Source of the DNA: Hyunsoonleella pacifica | GTDB taxonomy: Bacteria; Bacteroidota; Bacteroidia; Flavobacteriales; Flavobacteriaceae | Length of the DNA stretch: 64,000 nucleotides | Assembly: GCF_004310335.1 (NCBI RefSeq) | Contig: NZ_SIRS01000007.1 | Coordinates: 1 to 64,000 of the forward strand | Reading direction: 5' to 3' | Shown: piece after piece, positions 1 through 7,414 of the stretch | Position numbering within the stretch: the first letter of the stretch is position 1 | Layout of the letters: every line of letters starts with the position of its first letter | Notes under the pieces: generated by a model | The model's database searches: none | Seen by the model: the letters and a program-made list of their open reading frames with translations, nothing else | Told to the model about the DNA's origin: nothing | Program-made: the position numbers and the translations under genes

Positions 1-9
1 TTGCGGGTG

Positions 10-39
10 CAAACATACTACCTATTTTTAATTACACAA
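10..39 (-). promoter_or_regulatory. Minus-strand promoter reading off the left edge
   Basis: On the minus strand a -33 TTG (37-39) is followed after exactly 19 bases by TATGTTTG (10-17), matching the Bacteroidota consensus TTG-N17-20-TAnnTTTG. The bases after the -7 box (CACCCGC) are the same as those after the promoter of tRNA-Lys in this window (TATATTTG then CACCCGC near 36357). A stable RNA gene just outside the window is therefore a reasonable guess, but the gene itself cannot be seen. Confidence 0.55.
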
Positions 40-683
40 TGACTTTTTTAATATTTTTTTACCCCTTTTTTTTACACGCTTTTAATACCCTATAAATCTG
101 TGTTTTATGTCATGAGAAAAATTCCGCTTCCTCTCAAAACTAAAACGCTTCTTATCTATATGCTTTAATATCTCAAACCTTTAAAATCAAATGAGAACCT
201 ATTAACTCTCATAAAGACGCAATGACGTAAAAGAATCATCTAGTAAGACTAATCTTTATATGTATCTCAATATTACATATTCGCTTTGTATTATTCTTAA
301 CTACAATTGAACTAACGACGGAATGAATTACACACAATATATCCAATTTCTTTTCTTATAATATATATGTCTATTTTTTATTGATGTACTATCTAAATAA
401 AAGTATACTCTGAATATTTTTATTTGAATACATGGAAATAAAAGATCATATCAATCTAAGGAAATTAATAAAGCACTTATCGCTCACGAAATTTCATGCC
501 CGATAATTTGTATCTCACTGAAATTTGTTCTCTTACTTTGTCTTACGTTCATGAAATAAGGGTTTGACTTCTTTACAAAACTCAGCACTTGGTTTAACTT
601 TATTTTCTTTCTACAGACTACGCCATAATGGCTCCTGAAAAACCATGGAGTCGTGGATTAAAGCTTACACCAGCAAATACCCT

Positions 684-885
684 CGAGTTAGGAATTGCAG
701 TGGCATCCTATTTTGCGTTGACACACAAGCCGTCATTACGAGGAGGCACGACGAAGTAATCTCCTTGGATGACGAGATTGCTTCACTACATTCGCAATAA
801 CGTTCGTGGTGAGTAACAAAAGACCTGCCTGCCGGCTGGCAGGTATAGCGGAAAGCCCGACCCCGACCTAAGGAGGTTAACGCCC
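684..885 (+). repeat. Dispersed intergenic repeat, copy A
   Basis: This is the longest of five related copies. The head resembles GTTAGGAATTGCAGTGGCATCC and the tail reads TATAGCGGAAAGCC, then GACCCC and GGTTAACGCCC. It contains a 32-nt block (731-762, starting CGTCATTACGAGG) that is identical to one in copy B, and a GC-rich palindrome at 823-844. The tail ends 76 bases before the thrS start codon. Confidence 0.7.
823..844. repeat. GC-rich palindrome inside repeat A
   Basis: A 22-bp near-perfect inverted repeat begins ACCTGCC and ends GGCAGGT, with one mismatched pair between the arms. It stands out in an AT-rich background. It lies just before the tail of repeat copy A and would fold into a strong hairpin in RNA from either strand. 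Confidence 0.6.
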
Positions 886-908
886 AAAAAATTATAATTA
901 CTTATATA

Positions 909-938
909 TTGTATGGATTTGTTTATATATTATCTTTG
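909..938 (+). promoter_or_regulatory. thrS promoter
   Basis: TTG at 909-911 and TATCTTTG at 931-938 are separated by 19 bases, a full match to the Bacteroidota sigma-A pattern. Transcription would start near 945, leaving a leader of about 15-20 nt before the thrS ATG at 962. This is probably the main promoter of thrS-infC-rpmI-rplT. Confidence 0.65.
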
Positions 939-961
939 CAGCCTATTTTTAAATTGATTTA

Positions 962-2896
962 ATGATACAGATTACTTTGCCTGATGGCAGTGTGAAGGCG
1001 TTTGAGGAAAACGTTACACCAATGGATGTTGCGAAAAGCATTAGTGAAGGTTTGGCTAGAAATGTAATTTCGGCTAGTTTTAATGGTAGAACTGTTGAAA
1101 CTATAACCCCTCTAACCACCGATGGTTCGTTAGTGCTTTACACATGGAGAGATGATGAAGGGAAACAGGCGTTTTGGCATTCTTCGGCTCATGTTTTGGC
1201 ACAGGCTATTGAGGAGCTGTATCCTGGATCTAAATTAACCATTGGCCCTGCGATTGAAAATGGGTTTTACTATGATGTTGATTTTGGCGAACATAGTATT
1301 TCTGAAAAGGATGCTAAGACTATTGAGGATAAAATGCTAGAAATTGCTCGTGGTAAACATGATTTTAAAATGCGCTCTGCTACCAAGGCTGAGGCTTTAA
1401 ATCTTTATAAGGATAATGCCTTTAAGACTGAACTTATTGAAAACCTTGAAGATGGTACGATTACTTTTTGCGACCACAGTACATTTACAGATTTATGCCG
1501 CGGTGGACACATACCTAATACTGGTATTATAAAAGCTGTTAAGGTTACTAGTATTGCTGGTGCTTATTGGCGTGGTGATGAGAATAAACCTCAGTTAACT
1601 CGTGTTTACGGTATTAGTTTCCCGAAGCAAAAGGAACTTAAGGAATATTTAGAATTAATTGAAGAAGCTAAAAAACGTGATCATAGAAAACTAGGGAGAG
1701 AGTTGGAACTTTTTACGTTTTCTCAAAAAGTGGGACAGGGCTTACCTTTATGGCTACCTAAGGGTGCTGCTTTGCGTGAACGTTTAGAGAACTTTTTAAA
1801 GATTGCACAAAGGAAAGCTGGTTATGATATGGTGGTATCTCCACATATTGGACAGAAAGAACTATACGTTACTTCTGGACATTATGCTAAATATGGAGAA
1901 GATAGTTTTCAACCCATTACTACTCCTAAAGATGATGAAGAGTTTTTATTAAAGCCTATGAATTGCCCACATCATTGTGAAATGTATAACAGTTTCCAAT
2001 GGAGTTACAAAGATTTACCTGTGCGTTATGCTGAATTTGGTACAGTATATAGATATGAACAAAGTGGCGAACTTCATGGACTAACACGTGTTAGAGGCTT
2101 TACTCAAGATGATGCACATATTTTTTGTACTTCGGAGCAGTTAGATGACGAATTTAAAAACGTTATAGATTTAGTACTTTATGTATTTACATCTCTAGGA
2201 TTTGAAAACTTTACCGCACAGGTTTCTATTAGAGATCCGAAAAACCCAGAAAAATATATTGGTGATGCTGCAAATTGGGAAAAAGCAGAACAGGCGATTA
2301 TTAATGCTACTAAGGACAAAGGGTTAGATTATATTATTGAAGAAGGCGAGGCTGCTTTTTATGGACCTAAACTGGATTTTATGGTAAAAGATGCTTTAGG
2401 TAGACAATGGCAACTAGGTACAATTCAAGTGGATTACAACTTGCCTGAACGTTTTAATCTATCTTATAAGGGTAGTGATAATGAGGAACATAGACCTGTA
2501 ATGATTCATAGAGCACCTTTTGGAAGTATGGAACGTTTTATTGCTATTCTTCTAGAACATACTGGTGGAAACTTTCCTATTTGGTTAATGCCTGTTCAAG
2601 CTAAAATATTATCGCTCAGCGAGAAATATGAAAATTATTCTGAAAAAGTTTTAAATTTGCTTGAAAATCACGAAATTCGCGCCCTTGTTGACCATAGAAA
2701 TGAGACTATAGGGAAGAAAATTCGGGAAGCCGAAATACAAAAACACCCTTACATGCTCATCATTGGAGAGCAAGAGGAAAAAGAAAACAAAATTACTGTG
2801 CGTAAGCATGGTGGCGAAGATTTAGGTATGATTTCTATAGATGAATTCGCCAAAATAATAAAAGAGGATATTAGTAAAACGTTAAAATCGTTCTAG
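962..2896 (+). CDS. thrS: Threonine-tRNA ligase
   Basis: Charges tRNA-Thr with threonine in the cytoplasm. The 644 residues match the normal full length. An N-terminal TGS domain (about 1-60) is followed by the editing domain with the HSSAH motif (residues 73-77) and DLCRGGH, then the class II catalytic core. The core carries the zinc and substrate motifs NCPHHCEMY, RYEQSGELHGLTRVRGFTQD with DDAHIF, and MIHRAPFGSMERF; the C-terminal anticodon-binding domain starts at about LMPVQAKIL. The catalytic zinc ligands (Cys, His, His) are all present. It is the first gene of the conserved thrS-infC-rpmI-rplT cluster. The ATG at 962 fits the promoter just upstream. Confidence 0.97.
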   Translation: MIQITLPDGSVKAFEENVTPMDVAKSISEGLARNVISASFNGRTVETITPLTTDGSLVLYTWRDDEGKQAFWHSSAHVLAQAIEELYPGSKLTIGPAIENGFYYDVDFGEHSISEKDAKTIEDKMLEIARGKHDFKMRSATKAEALNLYKDNAFKTELIENLEDGTITFCDHSTFTDLCRGGHIPNTGIIKAVKVTSIAGAYWRGDENKPQLTRVYGISFPKQKELKEYLELIEEAKKRDHRKLGRELELFTFSQKVGQGLPLWLPKGAALRERLENFLKIAQRKAGYDMVVSPHIGQKELYVTSGHYAKYGEDSFQPITTPKDDEEFLLKPMNCPHHCEMYNSFQWSYKDLPVRYAEFGTVYRYEQSGELHGLTRVRGFTQDDAHIFCTSEQLDDEFKNVIDLVLYVFTSLGFENFTAQVSIRDPKNPEKYIGDAANWEKAEQAIINATKDKGLDYIIEEGEAAFYGPKLDFMVKDALGRQWQLGTIQVDYNLPERFNLSYKGSDNEEHRPVMIHRAPFGSMERFIAILLEHTGGNFPIWLMPVQAKILSLSEKYENYSEKVLNLLENHEIRALVDHRNETIGKKIREAEIQKHPYMLIIGEQEEKENKITVRKHGGEDLGMISIDEFAKIIKEDISKTLKSF

Positions 2897-2927
2897 AAAT
2901 AAAGTTTAATTAAAAAAAGAAGTAGCC

Positions 2928-3485
2928 ATAGCAATTAGAAGAAGAAGACAGCCCAATAGAAGGGTTATTCAAGAAGACAAACACAAGATTAACTCCAAAA
3001 TTACAGCGCAAAAATTGCGTTTAGTTGGAGATAATGTAGAAGTAGGTATTTATACTAAAGGTGATGCCATGAGGCTTGCCGACGAACTAGGCTTAGATCT
3101 AGTTGAAATTTCGCCAAAAGCGGATCCTCCTGTTTGTAAAGTTATGGATTACAAAAAGTTTCTTTACGAGCAAAAGAAACGTGAAAAGGCTTTAAAAGCA
3201 AAAGCTTCTAAAGTAGTAGTTAAAGAAATTAGATTTGGACCACAAACTGATGACCATGACTACGAGTTTAAAAAGAAACATGCTGAGAAGTTCTTAAAAG
3301 ACGGTGCTAAATTAAAAGCATTTGTATTCTTTAAAGGGCGCTCTATTATATTTAAAGAGCAAGGACAAATTTTATTATTACGTTTAGCTCAAGATTTAGA
3401 AGAGTTTGGTAAGGTTGAGCAAATGCCAAAACTAGAAGGAAAACGTATGACGATGTTTATTGCTCCAAAGAAAGAAAAGAAATAA
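2928..3485 (+). CDS. infC: Translation initiation factor IF-3 (non-AUG start)
   Basis: Binds the 30S subunit and checks start-codon/initiator-tRNA pairing. The frame encodes the usual IF3 N-domain ([21 protein letters not shown]) and C-domain ([20 protein letters not shown], ending [16 protein letters not shown]). The first conventional start in frame is TTG at 3015, but that would remove the conserved N-terminal helix (ending [15 protein letters not shown]). Between the in-frame stop at 2907-2909 and 3015 there is no ATG, GTG or TTG. I place the start at ATA 2928 (reads [11 protein letters not shown], 185 aa); ATT at 2934 is the alternative. A rare start on infC is known from the E. coli AUU codon, which permits autoregulation. 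The gene begins 31 bases after thrS. Confidence 0.85.
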   Translation: MAIRRRRQPNRRVIQEDKHKINSKITAQKLRLVGDNVEVGIYTKGDAMRLADELGLDLVEISPKADPPVCKVMDYKKFLYEQKKREKALKAKASKVVVKEIRFGPQTDDHDYEFKKKHAEKFLKDGAKLKAFVFFKGRSIIFKEQGQILLLRLAQDLEEFGKVEQMPKLEGKRMTMFIAPKKEKK

Positions 3486-3490
3486 ATGAG

Positions 3491-3511
3491 ATGCTGAAAC
3501 AAATTCAGCAT
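3491..3511 (+). promoter_or_regulatory. infC-rpmI intergenic hairpin
   Basis: ATGCTGAA (3491-3498) and TTCAGCAT (3504-3511) form a perfect 8-bp stem with a 5-nt loop directly after the infC stop. It has no U-run, so it is not a classical terminator. It may be a processing or mRNA-stability element separating infC from the ribosomal protein genes. Confidence 0.4.
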
Positions 3512-3543
3512 TACAAAAATATTAAGCGCAATAATTAAAACCT

Positions 3544-3548
3544 AGGAG
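3544..3548 (+). promoter_or_regulatory. Shine-Dalgarno-like site before rpmI
   Basis: AGGAG sits 5 bases before the rpmI ATG at 3554. Classical Shine-Dalgarno sites are rare in this phylum and I do not see comparable ones before most genes here, so this one may mark unusually strong or regulated initiation of L35. Confidence 0.45.
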
Positions 3549-3553
3549 AAGAA

Positions 3554-3751
3554 ATGCCTAAAATGAAAACAAAATCTAGTGCCAAAAAACGTTTTAAGTT
3601 AACGGGTACTGGTAAAATTAAAAGAAAGCACGCTTTTAAGAGTCATATCTTAACAAAGAAGTCTAAAAAGCGTAAGCTTGCGTTAACTCATGACACATTA
3701 GTGCATAAGGCTGACGAAGATAATATTAAAACAATGTTACGTTTAAAGTAA
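3554..3751 (+). CDS. rpmI: 50S ribosomal protein L35
   Basis: A small, very basic protein of the large ribosomal subunit. The 65 residues show the family signature [20 protein letters not shown], then [20 protein letters not shown]-like positions, and end in MLRLK. The length is normal. It lies between infC and rplT, the standard order. The ATG start is preceded by an AGGAG sequence and there is no alternative. Confidence 0.97.
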   Translation: MPKMKTKSSAKKRFKLTGTGKIKRKHAFKSHILTKKSKKRKLALTHDTLVHKADEDNIKTMLRLK

Positions 3752-3764
3752 CACTAGTTTTAAT

Positions 3765-3825
3765 CGGTTAAAACAATTTATAAACCCTGGAGTTAGGCTC
3801 AATAAAAGTGTTAGTTATCTAACCG
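3765..3825 (+). promoter_or_regulatory. Possible rplT leader with competing helices
   Basis: In the 99-base rpmI-rplT gap, CGGTTA (3765-3770) can pair with TAACCG (3820-3825). The second strand also overlaps the 3' arm of a local hairpin, GTTAG (3810-3814) with CTAAC (3819-3823). The two helices exclude each other. Since L20 represses its own operon in other bacteria by binding mRNA, this could be an autoregulatory switch, but the helices are short. Confidence 0.25.
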
Positions 3826-3850
3826 CCTACTACAAAACACATTTAAAATT

Positions 3851-4195
3851 ATGCCAAGATCAGTAAATTCTGTAGCAAAAAGAGCCCGAAGAAAAAAGGT
3901 TCTTAAACAAGCAAAAGGTTACTTTGGAAGACGTAAAAACGTTTGGACAGTAGCTAAAAATGCGGTTGATAAAGCGATGCAATACTCGTACAGAGACCGT
4001 AGAAACAAAAAGAGAACATTCCGCGCTTTATGGATAACGCGTATTAACGCAGGCGCCAGAGAACACGGTTTATCTTATTCTCAATTTATGGGGAAACTTA
4101 AAGCTAACAATATCGAATTGAACCGTAAAGTTCTTGCAGATTTAGCTATGAACAACCCAGAAGCTTTTAAAGCAGTTGTAGATAAAGTAAAATAA
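3851..4195 (+). CDS. rplT: 50S ribosomal protein L20
   Basis: Binds 23S rRNA early in large-subunit assembly and commonly autoregulates its operon. The 114 residues have the expected N-terminal basic extension ([19 protein letters not shown]), the [19 protein letters not shown] segment and the [30 protein letters not shown]-type core. The length is normal. It ends the translation cluster and is followed 40 bases later by an intrinsic terminator. Confidence 0.97.
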   Translation: MPRSVNSVAKRARRKKVLKQAKGYFGRRKNVWTVAKNAVDKAMQYSYRDRRNKKRTFRALWITRINAGAREHGLSYSQFMGKLKANNIELNRKVLADLAMNNPEAFKAVVDKVK

Positions 4196-4234
4196 GGCGC
4201 TTAGCCTATTGTAAAACATATTATTCGCTTAATA

Positions 4235-4266
4235 AAAATCCGATTCGAAAGAGTCGGATTTTTTTT
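4235..4266 (+). terminator. Intrinsic terminator after rplT
   Basis: AATCCGATTC (4237-4246) pairs with GAGTCGGATT (4251-4260) with one G-T pair across a GAAA loop, followed by a run of T's. It ends the thrS-infC-rpmI-rplT unit. Confidence 0.85.
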
Positions 4267-4278
4267 GTGTTTTATTTA

Positions 4279-4463
4279 GGCGTTTCCCTCCTAATGTCGG
4301 GTCGGGCTATCCGTTATATCTTTTTAAAACTTACCAGTTAACGTCATTGTTAACTTCAAAAAGCAATCTTCTTCAATTAAAACAGATTACTTCGTCGTGC
4401 CTCCTCGTAATGACGACTAATTTGCAAAAGTTTTAAAAAGGATGCCACTACTATCCCTAACGC
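4279..4463 (-). repeat. Dispersed intergenic repeat, copy B
   Basis: Read on the minus strand, it starts GCGTTAGGGATAGTAGTGGCATCC-like and ends TATAACGGATAGCC, then GACCCGACATTAGGAGG and AAACGCC. It shares an identical 32-nt inner block with copy A (here 4384-4415). It fills the gap between the rplT terminator and the convergent cyclase gene. Confidence 0.7.
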
Positions 4464-4477
4464 ACTTGCCTACTAAC

Positions 4478-5560
4478 TTAGTTAATGCCCTTACCTTGTA
4501 GCACTTCATAAACTTCGAGTTTATCCTTTTTACCTCTTAATTCTATATCTCCTAACAAATTAACCTCGTACTTAAGAGTTATTAATGATCTATCTAAAAA
4601 GGACTTAGATACTAACAACTCTGCATTAAACTGATTACATAAGCCTTGAATTCTAGATGCTGTATTGATAACATCGCCATGAAATGCCAATTCCTTTTTA
4701 ATTGTACCCACCTCAGCAATCATTAATTTCCCGCAATGTAATCCTGCTTTAAATTGTGGAGACACACTATATGTTTGTAAATAGCGTTGCGAGCTCTTAT
4801 TAAGCTTTTCTTGAAATGCAAAAAATAGATTAACACAATTATTTTTCCTAAACCCTTTTTTAGTAGTCCAACTTAGCACAGCCTCGTCTCCTACATATTG
4901 ATAGACATCAGCTTCATGTTTTCTAAGCACACTATTTAAATCGGAAAAACAATCTTGAATAAACCTACTATAGGTTTCATGTCCTAATTTTTCGGCAATT
5001 TTAGTAGAATCCTTCAAATCAATAAACATTAATACACGTTCTTCTTCTCTTGGTCTTCTATATTTTCCTAAAAGCATGTTTAAAAATACGCCAGGACCAA
5101 ATTTATCATTAGCTATTTTTAAAAGCGAGAAAATTATTGAGGTTATTGAAAAATAAAGAATAGTAGTCCAAAAAAATGGATCATCATGCCACCAACCTCG
5201 TTCGTTAGGTAAATCAATATCTATCTGTTCTTCAATAAATAGTGAAAATATGCTAAGTAACACAACTATGAGTATAAAATAAATTATGGACTTTACCATA
5301 ATATTGATACCAAGTATCATTTTTTTACTTAAATACTCATCAAATAAAAACTCTATTATACCATAAAATATGCCAATGATAGCGCCTAATAGTAGCCCAA
5401 ATTGATAAAACTCTGGAATTGGTAAATTAAGTACATCATCAGTATAAATTTCAAGTTCTGCTTCTATTCCATTGTACTTTATAAAAATAAATATGAAAAA
5501 AGCTAGTATCCAAAATACTACAGATTGAAAAACCGAAATTAAAAACTTTTTTACGCGCAT
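4478..5560 (-). CDS. Membrane adenylate/guanylate cyclase
   Basis: A class III nucleotidyl cyclase that makes a cyclic nucleotide from ATP or GTP at the inner membrane. Four hydrophobic segments (about residues 7-27, 51-73, 83-108 and 129-149) precede a cytoplasmic cyclase domain (about 174-355). The two metal-binding aspartates are visible in MFIDLKDST (D181) and YVGDEAVLSW (D225), and the transition-state Asn/Arg pair in DVINTASRIQG (N299, R303), so the enzyme should be active. ATP versus GTP preference cannot be decided by eye. The gene is 12 bases upstream-adjacent to yjbQ on the same strand and likely cotranscribed. The Crp-like regulator at 48062 lacks a cyclic-nucleotide motif, so no effector is evident here. 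Confidence 0.85.
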   Translation of the reverse strand: MRVKKFLISVFQSVVFWILAFFIFIFIKYNGIEAELEIYTDDVLNLPIPEFYQFGLLLGAIIGIFYGIIEFLFDEYLSKKMILGINIMVKSIIYFILIVVLLSIFSLFIEEQIDIDLPNERGWWHDDPFFWTTILYFSITSIIFSLLKIANDKFGPGVFLNMLLGKYRRPREEERVLMFIDLKDSTKIAEKLGHETYSRFIQDCFSDLNSVLRKHEADVYQYVGDEAVLSWTTKKGFRKNNCVNLFFAFQEKLNKSSQRYLQTYSVSPQFKAGLHCGKLMIAEVGTIKKELAFHGDVINTASRIQGLCNQFNAELLVSKSFLDRSLITLKYEVNLLGDIELRGKKDKLEVYEVLQGKGIN

Positions 5561-5572
5561 TAATATATTACT

Positions 5573-5995
5573 TTAAACGCCATAAGCTGTGATAACTAAA
5601 TTTCGCCCACCCGCATGGTTACGGTGTTCGCAGAGATAAATACCTTGCCATATTCCTAAATTTAATCTTCCATTGGTAATAGGGATTTGCACTGAAACTC
5701 CTAACAATGATGCTTTGATATGGGCGGGCATATCATCAGATCCTTCATAAGTATGCTCATAATACGGGGCATTTTCTGGCACCATTTTATTGAAGTGGCT
5801 CTCAAAATCGGTTCTTACCGTATAATCAGCATTTTCGTTGATGGTTAAACTTGCAGACGTATGCTTTATAAAAACCTGTAGCTGACCTGTTTGTATTTCT
5901 CTTATTTCTTGTATAGCCGACAAAACTTCATTTGTAATTAAATGAAACCCTCTAGCGTAAGATCTCAATTTAATTTCTTTTTGAAAACATTTCAT
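5573..5995 (-). CDS. YjbQ/UPF0047 family protein
   Basis: A small cytoplasmic protein of the YjbQ family, members of which have been reported to have thiamine-phosphate synthase side activity; the true substrate is uncertain. The 140 residues carry the family blocks HTSASLTINENAD, DDMPAHIKASLLG, GRLNLGIWQGIYLCEHRNH and end in VITAYGV. The conserved histidines and the LGIWQGIYLCEHR segment are intact and the length is normal. It lies directly before the cyclase gene on the same strand with a 12-base gap. Confidence 0.85.
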   Translation of the reverse strand: MKCFQKEIKLRSYARGFHLITNEVLSAIQEIREIQTGQLQVFIKHTSASLTINENADYTVRTDFESHFNKMVPENAPYYEHTYEGSDDMPAHIKASLLGVSVQIPITNGRLNLGIWQGIYLCEHRNHAGGRNLVITAYGV

Positions 5996-6396
5996 ATTTT
6001 ATATAATAATTCCTTTAGATTAACTTTAATAGATTCTTGACCTCGCAGGAATGACAGAACGTTTCATTATACCTGTTCAACGTCTCTAGCCATTTCTTTT
6101 AAGGTAAGTATAATTTGAAGCATCTTAATGATTGTTTTCTTTGAAGCCATGGTTACTTTTAGATGTTTATAATCTGGATCAATTTAAGAAAAAGACGTTA
6201 ACAAACCATCGCTACATTGAATAAAGTATAATAGTTAGCAGATAGGCTGCGTTAGGGATTGCAGAGGAAATCCCACAGCGTAGCTAAAGCGAAGCGAGGA
6301 ATTGGAACGTAAAGCCTGACCCGACTACGCTTATTACAAATTACACGTAAAAAATTCTTGGAGGGTAACGCCCAAATAGTGGATACTTTTTACTGC
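5996..6396. other. Gene-poor spacer with repeat C
   Basis: This 401-bp gap separates yjbQ from the sprF-like gene. The right third is repeat copy C (6249-6373). The left part has a 27-codon minus-strand frame (6150 down to about 6067, peptide starting MASKKTIIKMLQ) preceded in frame by ten more open codons. It may be a remnant of a lost gene, but I cannot assign it. I see nothing else. Confidence 0.5.
6249..6373 (+). repeat. Dispersed intergenic repeat, copy C
   Basis: The head is GCGTTAGGGATTGCAG (6249-6264) and the tail contains AAAGCCTGACCCGAC and ends GGAGGGTAACGCCC. The interior differs from copies A and B and includes a block resembling GCGTAGCTAAAGCGAAGCGAGG. The tail stops 23 bases before the stop codon of the minus-strand sprF-like gene. 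Confidence 0.65.
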
Positions 6397-7374
6397 TTAA
6401 TCGTGTACTGGATCTTGAGTACAAGGACAATTACTAATACCTTGTAAAAAGTTTATACCAATGGTTATAACATGAGTTCCTGAGTTATATGCTGCTAACT
6501 CATTGGTTGTGATTTGATAAGCATAACCAAAGTAAAATATGTTTTTTTGAAAACCAACCATTGGACCTACATTTAATGGCTTTAAAACTTGATCGTTTAG
6601 GAAACGATAGGAAAGCCCGCCCCAATAATAATCGCCATAGCGGTTGTACTTTCTAAATTTAAAGTTTAAATCTGTAGCAGAACGGTCGTCACTATCAAAC
6701 CATTGAAAGAACACTGAGGGTTCATATTCAATCCCACTCTTCTTTGGTCCTCTAAAGGTGTAACCTGAATATATTTGATAGTTTAATAGTAGCCCTGGTT
6801 CCCGGGTTCTAATAAATTCATCAAAATTCTTAGGCAGTAGATTATTCACATTAAGACTTAAAAAATAGCCTCCATATCTGTAAAGTGCCCCAACATCAAA
6901 GTTATGATTAGCTGTTCTTCTATCGTCAGTAACAAAAGGGTCTATAGTAGGGGTTTCAAATGTGGTATTAAAATTATTAATATCTATTCTAAAGTTATTC
7001 AAATTATATGAAATACCAAAGGACAAGTATTGCTTTGAATAATAGTCTAAAATTAAATGATGTGCAAAAGTAAACTTGGCTCCAGATTGAATGGTGTTTC
7101 CATTTCTATCTCGATAGAAAGATGCTCCTATTCCTGTTCTATCAGCAATTCTCACATCTCCATAAATGGATGCGTTATCTGGTGCGCCTTTGATACCAAC
7201 CCATTGCGTTAATCCATTTGCTCTAATTTTTAAATTATCTCCAATACCTGCATAGGTTGGTGACACAACAAAATTGTTGTCAGCCAAATACTGTGTAAAT
7301 ACTGGTAAGTTTAACTCTTGTCCGTAACTATTTACTACAGATAATAGTAACAAGGCTATTATTACTTTTCGCAT
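6397..7374 (-). CDS. sprF: PorP/SprF family T9SS outer-membrane protein
   Basis: An outer-membrane beta-barrel protein of the PorP/SprF family, whose members help type IX secretion deliver or anchor a specific partner. A signal peptide starts MRKVIIALLLLSVVNSYGQ, which favours the ATG at 7374 over one 13 codons upstream at 7413. The mature protein begins with the family hallmark LPVFTQYLADNNFVVSPTYAGIG and shows alternating amphipathic strands (GIGASFYRDRNG, YLSFGISYNL, GALYRYGGYFLSLNVNNLLP). It sits directly downstream of the SprB-repeat adhesin, as sprF does in F. johnsoniae, where it is needed for SprB export. The symbol rests on family and position. Confidence 0.85.
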   Translation of the reverse strand: MRKVIIALLLLSVVNSYGQELNLPVFTQYLADNNFVVSPTYAGIGDNLKIRANGLTQWVGIKGAPDNASIYGDVRIADRTGIGASFYRDRNGNTIQSGAKFTFAHHLILDYYSKQYLSFGISYNLNNFRIDINNFNTTFETPTIDPFVTDDRRTANHNFDVGALYRYGGYFLSLNVNNLLPKNFDEFIRTREPGLLLNYQIYSGYTFRGPKKSGIEYEPSVFFQWFDSDDRSATDLNFKFRKYNRYGDYYWGGLSYRFLNDQVLKPLNVGPMVGFQKNIFYFGYAYQITTNELAAYNSGTHVITIGINFLQGISNCPCTQDPVHD

Positions 7375-7414
7375 CTTAATATATTTTATGTCTTTCCTCA
7401 CCACCTTCTTCATG

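Larger units (their letters stand above)
1..961. other. Gene-free left region (961 bp)
   Basis: No convincing coding region lies before thrS. The stretch holds a minus-strand promoter at the extreme left, an AT-rich middle with no clear signal (about 40-600), dispersed repeat copy A (684-885) and the thrS promoter (909-938). A 43-codon open frame at 628-759 runs straight through the repeat and looks accidental. Short minus-strand frames near 540-600 encode lysine-rich peptides that I cannot assign. The stretch may include decayed gene remnants, but I cannot name any. Confidence 0.6.

Noticed and set aside
628-759. 43-codon plus-strand ORF in the left region
   Set aside because: It runs through repeat copy A, has no promoter or recognisable family, and its end is inside the 32-nt repeat block.
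3015-3485. infC beginning at TTG 3015 (156 aa)
   Set aside because: It would cut off the conserved IF3 N-terminal helix that is encoded in frame just upstream.
6067-6150. Minus-strand 27-codon ORF starting MASKKTIIKML
   Set aside because: Too short and unsupported; noted only as a possible gene remnant.
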